From JAYFQE01 sp034927345 (GTDB lineage Bacteria; Bacillota; Clostridia; Saccharofermentanales; UBA5734): DNA of 64,000 bases. Below the pieces are notes generated by a model. That model saw only the letters and a program-made list of their open reading frames with translations. It had not been told where the DNA came from and did not search any database. Below, piece after piece: positions 18,008 through 27,300 of this stretch. The stretch lies in NCBI GenBank assembly GCA_034927345.1, contig JAYFQE010000009.1, positions 1 to 64,000 on the forward strand, given 5' to 3'. The translations under genes and the position numbers were made by a program. Position 1 is the first letter of the stretch. Each line of letters starts with the position of its first letter.

Positions 18008-18829
18008 ATGTCAATGTGTGGAAGAGAAATCAAAATGGGCAAGCTGTTTAATAAGGGGGAGAATGCAGTCATTATCGCCGTCGATCACGGTTATATGGAT
18101 GGGCCTGTTCCGGCCATGATTGATCTGCCGGATACAGTCAGGCAGATTGACAGCAGCGTAGACGGCATTTTAATGAGTCCCGGCATGTTGAAAAATTGCC
18201 AGCATGCTTTTAATTATAAAGGCGCGCCTCTGGCGATCGTCCGTCTGAATTGGAGTACGGTTTTCTGTTTTGAATGGCGCTATCAGCATTCTTACACGGT
18301 TCAGGCATTTTCACCGGCCGACGCGCTGGCTCTGGGCGCCGAGATCGCCCTGATATCGCTGACGCTCCATACCGGTGATGAACGGACCGATGCCGACAAT
18401 ATCGAGCTGTTCGGGAAAATGGCCGGCGAATGCCGTCATTGCGGCCTGCCGGTTATCGGCGAATGCTTCCCGGCCGACAGCGACAACCTGAACGACGAAC
18501 AAATGCATGATGTAGTCCTGCGTGGAACGCGGATTCTGGCGGAAATGGGAGCCGATATGATCAAAACCTTCCATACCTGCAATTTCCAGGCCGTTACGGC
18601 CGGCTGTCCGGTACCGGTTTTTGGTTTGGGCGGACATACAACGCCGGATCCGCTCGATTCTCTGATTCTGGCGCAGCGGGAAATCAAAGAGGGCGCCAAG
18701 GGGGTCGTTTTCGGCCGCAACGCGATTCAGAGGCCGGATCCGCGGGCTTATCAGCAGGCTTTATGCGAAGTGGTCAAACAGGGTCTTGATCCGCGTCTGG
18801 CGGTTGCCAAATACAACTTAAAGCCTTGA
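18008..18829 (+). CDS. Class I aldolase of the DhnA/FbaB/LsrF type
   Basis: A 273-aa TIM-barrel aldolase. The N-terminal strand IIAVDHGYMDGP matches the conserved DHG region of DhnA-like class I aldolases. The Schiff-base lysine is most likely Lys186 in ADMIKTFHTCNF, and the C-terminal phosphate-binding strands read FGLGGHTT and GVVFGRNAIQ. The ATG at 18008 has AAGGAGG upstream. It lies 11 nt before the amidohydrolase gene. In this cluster it would split the phosphorylated ketose into two smaller units. Its cluster role is like that of FucA or RhaD, but those are unrelated class II zinc enzymes. Confidence 0.85.
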   Translation: MSMCGREIKMGKLFNKGENAVIIAVDHGYMDGPVPAMIDLPDTVRQIDSSVDGILMSPGMLKNCQHAFNYKGAPLAIVRLNWSTVFCFEWRYQHSYTVQAFSPADALALGAEIALISLTLHTGDERTDADNIELFGKMAGECRHCGLPVIGECFPADSDNLNDEQMHDVVLRGTRILAEMGADMIKTFHTCNFQAVTAGCPVPVFGLGGHTTPDPLDSLILAQREIKEGAKGVVFGRNAIQRPDPRAYQQALCEVVKQGLDPRLAVAKYNLKP

Positions 18830-18840
18830 GGTGAGGAAAC

Positions 18841-19890
18841 ATGAATAGCTTGTTTGATGTTAAGTTGGTTGACCGGCAGTTTTACCAAGAGAAACTACAG
18901 CCCTTTCTGCCGCCCAGAATGATCGACATCCATACTCATGTCTGGCTGGACCGGCATCGCGTCCATACCGAAGGCCCGGTCAGAACCGAGTCCTGGCCGT
19001 CGCGCGTGGCCAGGGAAAACCCGATCGAAGATCTGATCGAAACGTATCGTCTGCTGCTGCCGGAGCAGAAGGTGACGCCCTTGATTTTCAGCAACATAAG
19101 TCCCGGCGACGACGCGCCGGCCATGAATGACTATGTCCGCAGGGCGGCGCAGGACCATCGGTTGCCGGCTCTTGTTTTTGCCCTGCCGGAATGGAGCGGC
19201 GAACGCCTGGAGCAGGAGATTCTTGCCGGCGGCTTTTATGGCTGTAAAGTTTACCTCAGCCTGGCGGCCGCTTATATTCCCGCCGGTGAAATTCGTATCT
19301 TCGACTTCCTGCCGCCTCATCAGCTGGAGACGCTCAACAAACACGGCTGGATCGCGATGCTCCATATCCCCAGGGACGGCCGTCTGAAGGATCCGGTCAA
19401 TCTGGCGCAAATGTTGGAAATCGAAGAGCGCTATCCGAATGTGAAATTGATCATCGCTCATGTCGGCCGGGCTTATTGCGAGGAAGATGTCGGCAACGCT
19501 TTTGAAATCCTGAGCCGGGCCAGCCGAATGATGTTTGATTTCAGCGCCAACTGCAATGAAACGGTTTTCCGGCAGCTGATCCGGGCTGTCGGGCCGAAAA
19601 GGATTTTGTTCGGCAGCGATATGCCGATTCTGCGGATGCGTACACGGCGGATCTGCGAAGCCGGCCGATATGTCAATCTCGTGCCGCGCGGCCTTTACGG
19701 CCCGGTTGACGGCGACAGCCATATGCGGGAAGTGGACAGCCCTGAAGCGGATCGTCTGACGTTCTTTCTTTATGAAGAGCTGGATGCTTTCCGGCGGGCC
19801 GCCGGGGCATGCGGCCTGAACGCGGCCGATATTGAAGACATCTTCTACAACAATGCGAAAAAACTTCTGGATACAGCCGGCAAAGGCTGA
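18841..19890 (+). CDS. Amidohydrolase-2 family metal-dependent hydrolase
   Basis: A 349-aa TIM-barrel hydrolase. It has the N-terminal metal-binding HxH (His31, His33 in MIDIHTHVWLD), a central LIIAHVGRAYCEED histidine strand and the C-terminal catalytic aspartate in ILFGSDMPI. Members of this family act as lactonases, decarboxylases or hydrolases of C-N bonds. In a sugar operon, hydrolysis of a sugar lactone is the more likely job, but this is inferred from context only. The gene is 11 nt after the aldolase gene and 21 nt before the isomerase-like gene. Confidence 0.85.
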   Translation: MNSLFDVKLVDRQFYQEKLQPFLPPRMIDIHTHVWLDRHRVHTEGPVRTESWPSRVARENPIEDLIETYRLLLPEQKVTPLIFSNISPGDDAPAMNDYVRRAAQDHRLPALVFALPEWSGERLEQEILAGGFYGCKVYLSLAAAYIPAGEIRIFDFLPPHQLETLNKHGWIAMLHIPRDGRLKDPVNLAQMLEIEERYPNVKLIIAHVGRAYCEEDVGNAFEILSRASRMMFDFSANCNETVFRQLIRAVGPKRILFGSDMPILRMRTRRICEAGRYVNLVPRGLYGPVDGDSHMREVDSPEADRLTFFLYEELDAFRRAAGACGLNAADIEDIFYNNAKKLLDTAGKG

Positions 19891-19911
19891 TCCGACAGGG
19901 GGATACTGTTT

Positions 19912-21303
19912 ATGGATAAACCGGTTATTGGTCTGCTGCCCTTTTATCTGGCGCTCTATGATGACTTTTCATCTGAATATCGGCCGGCCGTTGAACAGTT
20001 TTATCAACGGATCGCCTGTGAACTGGCCAAACGGGGCCTGGATGTCCGGACTGCAGGTATTTGCCGTCTGGAAACTGAATTTTGCCAGGCCATCGCGCAT
20101 TTTGAAAGCGTGAAGGCGGATCTCCTGGTTACCTTGCATCTGGCTTATTCGCCTTCTCTGGAAGCTATAGGCCCTTTGGTAAAAACGGATTTACCGTTGG
20201 TGATCCTGGATACGACGCCGGATTATGCCTTCGGGCAAGACCAGGATCCGGATAAACAGATTATGGCCAACCATGGTATTCATGGGGTACAGGATCTCTG
20301 CACGATGCTGCTGCGGCATGGCCGGAGTTTTCAACTGGAAGCCGGCCCCTGGGAAAAATCGGATGTTCTGGACCGGGTAACCGCCTGGGGATACGCCGCC
20401 CGGACGGCCCGGATCATGCGGGCATCGCGGGTCGGCCTGATCGGCAAGCCTTTCCGGAGCATGGGGGATTTTTATCTGCCGGCGGAAGAATTGAAACGCC
20501 GGATCGGCATCGAAACCGTTGCCGCGTCGCCGGCCGAACTTGCCGCGATACCGGTGGCAAAGCAGGAGATCATCGATGAATTGGCCTGCGACCGGCTGAC
20601 ATTTCCCAACAGTCCGGTAGATCCGGCTATTCACCGCCAGACTGTCCGCGCCGGCCTGGCCATTCGCAAATGGCTGGAAAAAAACAATTTATCGGCGTTC
20701 ACTTTTAATTTTCTGGATATCGACAGTCAATCCGGCCTGCCGGCCGTACCTTTTCTGGAAGCCAGCAAAACCTTATCCCGCGGCCTGGGTTATGCCGGTG
20801 AAGGCGATGTTCTGACATCGGCGCTGGTCGCGGCGCTGGCATCGCAATTTGCAGAAACGACTTTTGTCGAAATGTTCTGTCCGGACTGGGAACACGGCAA
20901 TGTTTTTATCAGCCATATGGGTGAAATGAATTTAAATCTGACGGTTAAAGAGACCTTGCGGCTTGAAAAGACCGGATTCCCTTATACCGATATCGGTCAG
21001 CCGGCAGTGGCTTATGGACGGTACCGCGCCGGAGCGGCTACGCTCGTTAATTTGGCGCCGGGCCCTGACGGGCGATTTCAGCTCATGACGGTACCGGTTC
21101 AAATGCTGGACCCGGATAGACCTGATTTATTTGTTCATACCGTACGCGGCTGGTTTAAGCCGCCGTGTGAACTGTCGTCATTCCTGGCAGCATATAGTCA
21201 GAGGGGCGGCACGCATCATTCGGCCTTGGTTTACGGCGATCAGGAAAAAGAGATCGTGGCTTTTGGCCAATTAATGGGCTGGGAAACGGTCAGCCTTCAT
21301 TGA
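19912..21303 (+). CDS. L-fucose/L-arabinose isomerase-like protein
   Basis: A 463-aa protein resembling the FucI/AraA-fold group. The N-terminal Rossmann-like part opens KPVIGLLPFYLALYDD and contains LLVTLHLAYSPS. The C-terminal part has the metal-site-like segments GEGDVLTSALVAAL and FVEMFCPDWEHGNVFISHMGEMN, where the Glu, Asp and His residues would bind the divalent metal. It would interconvert an aldose and a ketose for the kinase encoded first in the operon. The exact sugar is unknown and the protein is not close enough to AraA or FucI to assign a gene name. Its stop codon overlaps the -35 of the downstream regulator's promoter. Confidence 0.75.
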   Translation: MDKPVIGLLPFYLALYDDFSSEYRPAVEQFYQRIACELAKRGLDVRTAGICRLETEFCQAIAHFESVKADLLVTLHLAYSPSLEAIGPLVKTDLPLVILDTTPDYAFGQDQDPDKQIMANHGIHGVQDLCTMLLRHGRSFQLEAGPWEKSDVLDRVTAWGYAARTARIMRASRVGLIGKPFRSMGDFYLPAEELKRRIGIETVAASPAELAAIPVAKQEIIDELACDRLTFPNSPVDPAIHRQTVRAGLAIRKWLEKNNLSAFTFNFLDIDSQSGLPAVPFLEASKTLSRGLGYAGEGDVLTSALVAALASQFAETTFVEMFCPDWEHGNVFISHMGEMNLNLTVKETLRLEKTGFPYTDIGQPAVAYGRYRAGAATLVNLAPGPDGRFQLMTVPVQMLDPDRPDLFVHTVRGWFKPPCELSSFLAAYSQRGGTHHSALVYGDQEKEIVAFGQLMGWETVSLH

Positions 21304-21329
21304 TACAGCCGAAAGACCTGCTGTATAAT
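21300..21329 (+). promoter_or_regulatory. Promoter of the LacI-family regulator gene
   Basis: TTGATA (21300-21305), 18-nt spacer and a perfect TATAAT (21324-21329). The -35 overlaps the stop codon of the isomerase-like gene, so the regulator can be expressed independently of the operon. Confidence 0.7.
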
Positions 21330-21350
21330 AAGGCGCGGAGGTCGGGATTG

Positions 21351-22409
21351 ATGACGAACAGTGAAGTAACCATAAAGGACATCGCCAGACAGTTGGGCGT
21401 ATCGCCGGCAACCGTGGACCGCGCCGTTCACAACAGGGCGGATATCAGTCCGGAAACCCGTGCGAAAATCCTGTCCAGAATCAAGGAACTGGGTTATCGG
21501 CCCAACAAGATCGCCCGTACGCTGGTCAGCGGAAAAACGACCCGGATTGGCGTTATTTTACCCTTAGAGCCGCTGTTTTTCTGGTCGGAAGTTGAACGGG
21601 GCGTTAAATACGGCGAAGAGGGCTTTCGTGATTTTGGGATCAAGATCTCCTGCTATCGGATCCAGTACAGCACGGCCGTTTTAAAATACACCATCAATAA
21701 ATTGATGAACGACGGTATCTGCGCCCTGATCCTCAAGCCGATCAATGATCGTGAAATTATTGCCCAGCTCCGCGAATGCCGGGAAAAGGGCATCCGGATT
21801 GTGACGTTGAATGATGACCTGCGGGAAGTCGACCGCCTCTTCTATATGGGTTCCGACGACGCCGAAGCCGGCAGAGCGGCTGCCCAGCTGATGGCCTTGT
21901 TTCTTAAAGGCGCCGGTAAAGTCGGTATCGTCAGGGATTATGGGAATCGGTCCTATTCGCTGGAACAACGTTATGCCGCCTTTAAAGAAACGGCGGCGCA
22001 AATAGCGCCCGAACTGGAACTGATCGATGATTCCGGCCGCCATTATGAGAGTATCGGCGAGTATAACGCTTACTTGATGACGAAAGATTATCTGGAGACG
22101 GTGCCGGACTTGGCCGGCCTTTACAATGACAGCGGCTCGATATATGAAGTGGCGCTGGCTTTGAAAGATGAAAAACCGGGAAGAAAGATTGTTCTCATCG
22201 GTCATGAAGTATCGCCGGAAGTCAATGAATTGGCCAGTCAGGACCTTATCGACGGCCTGGTGGTTCAGGATCCGTTTTCCCAGGGCTTTCGCGCAATGAA
22301 AGTTTTGTGTGATTATCTGATTGACGATAAAGAACCGGAAATGGATGCGTATACCGCGCATGTTGATATTATCTTGAAGAGTAATTTGCGTTGCCGTAAG
22401 GACGAATAA
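21351..22409 (+). CDS. LacI family transcriptional regulator
   Basis: A 352-aa regulator. Residues 5-50 are the LacI helix-turn-helix and hinge (VTIKDIARQLGVSPATVDRA, then NKIARTLVSGKTTRIGV). The rest is a periplasmic-binding-protein-like sugar-sensing domain. The ATG at 21351 is chosen because GGAGG is 9 nt upstream; a longer TTG-initiated frame runs through the promoter. Such proteins usually repress the adjacent catabolic operon until a sugar or sugar phosphate binds. The duplicated GTACGATACCGGAA sequences upstream are its likely targets. A strong terminator follows the gene. Confidence 0.93.
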   Translation: MTNSEVTIKDIARQLGVSPATVDRAVHNRADISPETRAKILSRIKELGYRPNKIARTLVSGKTTRIGVILPLEPLFFWSEVERGVKYGEEGFRDFGIKISCYRIQYSTAVLKYTINKLMNDGICALILKPINDREIIAQLRECREKGIRIVTLNDDLREVDRLFYMGSDDAEAGRAAAQLMALFLKGAGKVGIVRDYGNRSYSLEQRYAAFKETAAQIAPELELIDDSGRHYESIGEYNAYLMTKDYLETVPDLAGLYNDSGSIYEVALALKDEKPGRKIVLIGHEVSPEVNELASQDLIDGLVVQDPFSQGFRAMKVLCDYLIDDKEPEMDAYTAHVDIILKSNLRCRKDE

Positions 22410-22440
22410 ACCGGAATTTATCTGGATTATTCTGATTTTA

Positions 22441-22471
22441 AGCCGGAACACCGATGTTCCGGCTTTTTTTT
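22441..22471 (+). terminator. Rho-independent terminator after the LacI gene
   Basis: A perfect 10-bp stem (22441-22450 with 22455-22464), a CCGA loop and an 8-T run. It closes the sugar-catabolic unit. Confidence 0.92.
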
Positions 22472-22591
22472 CATTTCCTAAATTCAACATATGACTTATA
22501 ATGTCAAGTAAAATAAATGAGGAGGATGCCTATTTATTTAGGTGTCCAGGAGTCAGGGATGACGGCTGTTCTTTGCCGGGGAGGTAACAAC

Positions 22592-23086
22592 TTGCCCAGA
22601 CCAGTTAAGTGGCGCAAAATTGAGTTTATTCCAATAATCAGTAAATTCGGTCCACTCGATCCGCAAGCTGCACAAGGAGAAAACGCGTTAAAATTGGAGG
22701 AACTTGAGGCGATTCGCCTTAAAGACATGGAAGGATTGGAACAGGAGGTCTGCGCCGACCGCATGGAAATATCGCGGCCGACGTTCCAGCGGATTTTATT
22801 GGCGGCGCGCATTAAAATTGCGGACAGCCTGATTTATGGCAGAATCATCCGCATTGAGGGCGGGAATTACACCCGCAGTATCTGTACGATACATTGCCTG
22901 GACTGCGGCCGGGAATGGAATGAACGTATTGAAAATCTGATCATCAGGGAGAATCCGGAAAGCAACCCGGCAGCCGAACCCAGCTGCCCCAAATGTCATG
23001 CCCGTCACTGGGAATGTTGCTCAGATAAAAATCATAAAGACAATGCTCTTTGCCGGCAAGTATGCCGGCAGCATACCCGGAAATAA
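22592..23086 (+). CDS. DUF134 family HTH protein with Cys-rich C-terminus
   Basis: A 164-aa protein. The N-terminus begins PRPVKWRKIEFIP, the hallmark of DUF134 proteins, and continues into a helix-turn-helix around ADRMEISRPTFQRILLAAR. The start is the TTG at 22592, with GGAGG 7 nt upstream, because the family begins M-PRPVKWR; a longer ATG frame is not needed. The C-terminal tail has paired cysteines (CTIHCLDCG, CPKCHARHWECC), suggesting a zinc- or cluster-binding module. It probably binds DNA. The target is unknown, and the gene is a monocistronic unit just before the SbcD/SbcC-like pair. Confidence 0.85.
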   Translation: MPRPVKWRKIEFIPIISKFGPLDPQAAQGENALKLEELEAIRLKDMEGLEQEVCADRMEISRPTFQRILLAARIKIADSLIYGRIIRIEGGNYTRSICTIHCLDCGREWNERIENLIIRENPESNPAAEPSCPKCHARHWECCSDKNHKDNALCRQVCRQHTRK

Positions 23087-23123
23087 AGAATGCATCTTGG
23101 TTAACGGCGGCCTTGCTCCTGTT

Positions 23124-23152
23124 TTGACTTTTATTTCTATTATCACTATGAT
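23124..23152 (+). promoter_or_regulatory. Promoter of the SbcD/SbcC-like operon
   Basis: TTGACT (23124-23129), 17-nt spacer, TATGAT (23147-23152), 30 nt before the nuclease start codon. A short leader places it directly in front of the pair. Confidence 0.7.
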
Positions 23153-23181
23153 TAAAGTCAAGATTTCGCAGGAGCCGTGCT

Positions 23182-24339
23182 ATGAACAAGATAAAAGTAA
23201 TCCATTGTGCCGATTTGCATCTGGGTGCCGAACTCTCGTCGCTGGGACATTTGGCCAGAGTGAGGCGTGAAGAGCATGTTATGACTTTTACCCGGATCAT
23301 AGACCTTTGCCGGCGCGAGAAGGCTGATCTGCTGCTGATTGCCGGCGATTTGTTCGAAGGCTCGTGTACAGATCAGCCGATTGTCGACGCTGTGCGCGAA
23401 GCTTTTACCCGGATTCCGGACACCCTTGTCGCGATAGCCCCCGGCAATCATGATTTTATTGCCCTCGATTCTCCGTATGAACGCGAGCGCTGGCCGGACA
23501 ATGTCGTCATATTCAAAGCGGGCTATGAATCCGCAGAATTTGCCGACCGGGGTTTTTGCTTATGGGGCGCCGGTTTTACCAGGACATATGCCGCCGAACC
23601 GATGATGCCGTCCGGTGCGGACGCAGAAAACTCATTGATCAATATCGGCGTGCTGCATGGCGATCTGGTCGCCGCCGGCCAGGCCAGTCCCTATAATCCG
23701 GTTACGGTTTCGCAGATCATCGGCAGCGGTCTGGATTACCTGGCCCTCGGCCATGTGCATAAGCGGACGGATATCCTGCAGAGCGGGCGGACCTTTTATG
23801 CTTACAGCGGATGCCCGGAAGGCCGCGGCTTTGACGAACTTGACGAGAAGGGCGTCTATATCGGCTCGGTGAGCAAGGGTAAAGCCGACATGGCCTTCCT
23901 GCCGGTATGCCGGCGCATGAATCTGGAATTGCCCGTAGATATCAGCCCGGCTTCAACCCAGAGTGAAGCTGCCGAAATCATCCGCCGGACTGCTAAAGAG
24001 CGTTATGGCGAGCAATATCCGGAGCATCTTTATAAAATTATCCTGACCGGAGCTCTGACCGAACGCTTTGTGCCGGATTGCCTGGCCATAGCGCTCAGGC
24101 TCCAGGACTGTTTTTTTTATGTCAAAGTTTATGATCAGACACATCCGGCGATTGATGTTGCGGCTCTGGCTAAAGAGATATCTCTGAAAGGCATTTATAC
24201 CCGGAAAATGCTGGAGCAGATCGACCATTGTCTCGCTTCCGGGCAGGAAACGGCGGCCGGCCAATACCAGCGGGCTTTATATCTTGGCCTAAAAGCTTTT
24301 GATCAGGAGGTGAATCTGAATGAAGATCAAGACTATTGA
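23182..24339 (+). CDS. SbcD/YhaO-like metallophosphoesterase (DNA repair exonuclease subunit)
   Basis: A 385-aa nuclease of the Mre11/SbcD class. The five phosphoesterase motifs are in order: CADLHLG, IAGDLFEG, APGNHDF, VLHGDLV and LALGHVHKR. A C-terminal domain of about 150 residues follows, as in YhaO. With two manganese ions it would cut DNA ends or hairpins in complex with the ATPase encoded downstream. Its 3' end overlaps that gene by 20 nt, so translation is coupled. The context looks like housekeeping DNA repair rather than phage. Confidence 0.9.
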   Translation: MNKIKVIHCADLHLGAELSSLGHLARVRREEHVMTFTRIIDLCRREKADLLLIAGDLFEGSCTDQPIVDAVREAFTRIPDTLVAIAPGNHDFIALDSPYERERWPDNVVIFKAGYESAEFADRGFCLWGAGFTRTYAAEPMMPSGADAENSLINIGVLHGDLVAAGQASPYNPVTVSQIIGSGLDYLALGHVHKRTDILQSGRTFYAYSGCPEGRGFDELDEKGVYIGSVSKGKADMAFLPVCRRMNLELPVDISPASTQSEAAEIIRRTAKERYGEQYPEHLYKIILTGALTERFVPDCLAIALRLQDCFFYVKVYDQTHPAIDVAALAKEISLKGIYTRKMLEQIDHCLASGQETAAGQYQRALYLGLKAFDQEVNLNEDQDY

Positions 24340-27300
24340 GATTCATCGTTTTGGCAAGCTGGAGCATTTTACACTGGATTTAGATGACGGATTCAATATG
24401 ATCTATGGCCGCAACGAAGACGGCAAAACCACAATCATGACCTTTATTAAAATGATGTTCTACGGATCGTCCGGCAAAAGCACGGATCTGGCAAAAAATG
24501 TCCGGAAAAAATATACGTCCTGGAACGGGATGAAGATGTCGGGCAGCATCGAATTTGAGGACCAGGGGATGCGGTACCGCCTGGAAAGGCAATTTGGTGT
24601 TTCGAATACGTCGGACAAGATCCATATCTGGAATCTGGCCGCCGGCCAGGAGGAAAACATCGCCGGCGGAACAGACCTCGGGCAGCGTTTTTTCGGCATG
24701 GGCGCCGCGGCTTTTGAAAAGAGTGTTTATATCGGCCAGGCCGGCAGCGTGACCGACGGCATTCAGGATAAAGAAGATGAGATAACCGGGAAATTACTGA
24801 ATCTGGTTTCAACGGGCGACGAGCGGGTTTCCCATATGCAGGTGGACGGCCGTCTGCAAACCGCCAAGGAAACATTGAAATCCAGAAGCGGCCGTATCGG
24901 CGTCTGCGATAAATTGAATCAGGAACTGGCCCGGCTGGCTGAGGAGAAAGTCAGAGCGCAAGAAGACGAGGCGCAGGAGAAAACCCTGGAAAATACCTGT
25001 CTGGAACTGGAACAGCAAAAAGAGATTCAGGAGCAAACCGGCCGCGCACAGCAACATCTGCTCGATCAACAGCAGCTGTTGGATCAGGCGCGGCAGCTGG
25101 ACGGTATCCTGCAGAAATGGCAAATGCTGGACGAGCTGGACCGGGCTGAGGGATTGATCCGCCAAAAACTGAAAGGCCGCGAAATTCAAGCCGACCAATC
25201 CTTTATCGACGATGGCGAGAAGCAGGCCGCGCAGGTCCAGGATCTGACCCGAATCTATGACGAGCGGCAGCGTTATCTGAAAGATCTGGCGGCAGAGCAG
25301 CTGGATTTGCAGCATCAGGAAGTTCCGGGTGTGTCTTCGGAGACTGCCGATCAAATCAAAGGTCAAGTCCAAAAGCTTCAGGATCACAAACAGAACATAC
25401 AAAATTTGCAGCAGGCCATGCAAAAACAGACCGAATGGCAGGCAAGACAAAGCGCGCTCATGGAAGCCGAAAAACAGCTGGCCGACCTTAATCGGGAAAT
25501 TGACCGCTGCGAAAAACTGTCGGAACAAACCCGGGTTGACCGGGATGCTGCCCGGCATAACCTGACGGAATGCGAAGCGCGGCTGACTCAGGCCGCGCTT
25601 GCGGCGGACGACTTGAAAAAGGAACGGGAAGCGGCATTTACGAACCTGCAGGTAGCGGCAAGCCATCAACGCGATGTCGGCCAATGGTCGGCCCAACGTC
25701 TTGAGGCTGCCGCGGAACAACTGAAGCAGGCGTCGGTTCCTAAACAGGTGACTTTCAGCCGTCAACAAGGCCGCGGGATAAACAAAATCCTGCTGAGCGG
25801 CGCCGTGATCCTTTTGCTCCTGTCCATAATCGGCGGCCTCTTCGTTCATCCGGCCTGCTATGCCGGAATTTTACTGGCTCTGGCCTTGGGCGCGGCCGTA
25901 TTTGGCCGTCCCGGCACGAAGCAGACGGCGACGACCATCGTCGATGAAAACGCTGTGCGGCAAGCCCGGATGCAATACGAAAAGACCAATTTAGCCGTGC
26001 AAAAGGAGCAGGAAGCGGCAGATGCCCAGGTTTCGGCACAGACAAAGGCCGCGGAGGAAATCGCCGCCGGCGCGGAACAAGCCCGGCTGGCTAAAGTTCA
26101 GCGCGAAGCGGCGCGGGACACGGCGGCCGCGGCTTTTCAACAACTGGAACAGATCCGGAACGAGCAGGCTATGGAACTGGAATTCCTGCGGAAAAATCAA
26201 CTCGGTCTGATGGAAACCGTTGCCGGCAGGAAAACGGCGGCGGGAGCAGAAGGCCCCCTTGCGGAATCCGGCAGCCTGGAAGACCTGCAAAGCAGCCTGG
26301 ATCAGGAGAAAACCGCCGCAGTGAACCTGGAGAAAGATATTGCGGCGCAATTAGCCGCATTCAGCTGCACTTCGCTGGATGATCTGCAGAATAAAGCCAT
26401 GCTGCGGCAAAGTTTTCTTGCCAAAATAGCCGCGAAAAATGAAAGCCTGGCCAAAGCGCAAGCCGATGAACAACAAGCGGGCGAAATCCTGGCCCGGCAG
26501 ACCGGCCAGTTTATTCAATGGGTCGGCCGTTATCAAGCTGTATCTACTTTGGCCGAGGCGCAAACTGCACTCGGGCAGGCACGGCAGGCCATCAGGGAAT
26601 TAACCTTGGTCGAAGCCAGGCGGGAAGCCACCGGCTGCAATACCGACGAATGGCGCGGCAAAACGCGGGATCAGATCGAACAGGAAATCATCGCCGTTAA
26701 AACTAAATTATCGGAAGGAAACCACGGCGTTCTGCCGGAACTTATGCCGGATGGCGAACGCGAACAATTAAAGGAGCATTTGCGGCAAACACAAATCCAA
26801 AGGCAGGCTGTTCAGGAAAAGCTGATTCAATTGACGGCGCAAATCAAAAATACATTCGGCCATAAACCGAATGTCAGTCAGGTCGAAGCCGATATAAGCC
26901 GCCTTAAAAACGAACTGGCCGATCGGGAAAAAGACTATGAATGCCTCGAACTGGCGCAGCAAACATTAACAGCCGCTTTTAATGAAATCCGCCAAAGCTT
27001 CGGCCCGCTGCTCAATGAAAAGACGGCGGCTATCCTGAGCCGGCTGACCGGCGGCAAATATCAGAATGTTCTGGTATCCAGGACATTCGATATTCATGTT
27101 CAAGATGCGCAGGACGCCATGTCGCATGAATGGCAGTACTTAAGCAGCGGCACAATCGATCAGGCGTATCTGGCCTTGCGTCTGGCCGTCGCCGATCTTT
27201 TGAGCCAGAATCAAAAGCCGCTGCCGCTGCTTTTGGATGATGTTCTCATGCAATATGACGATGCCCGAGCCGAACAAGGGCTTCGCTTTCTGGCTGAATA

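Noticed and set aside
18895..19722. 275-aa minus-strand open frame
   Set aside because: It is antisense to the amidohydrolase, which has complete metal-site motifs.
21681..22490. 269-aa minus-strand open frame
   Set aside because: It is antisense to the LacI regulator and runs through its terminator.
24809..25849. 346-aa minus-strand open frame
   Set aside because: It is antisense to the coiled-coil region of the SbcC-like ATPase; its Leu/Phe-rich composition is what the reverse of Gln/Glu-rich coils gives.
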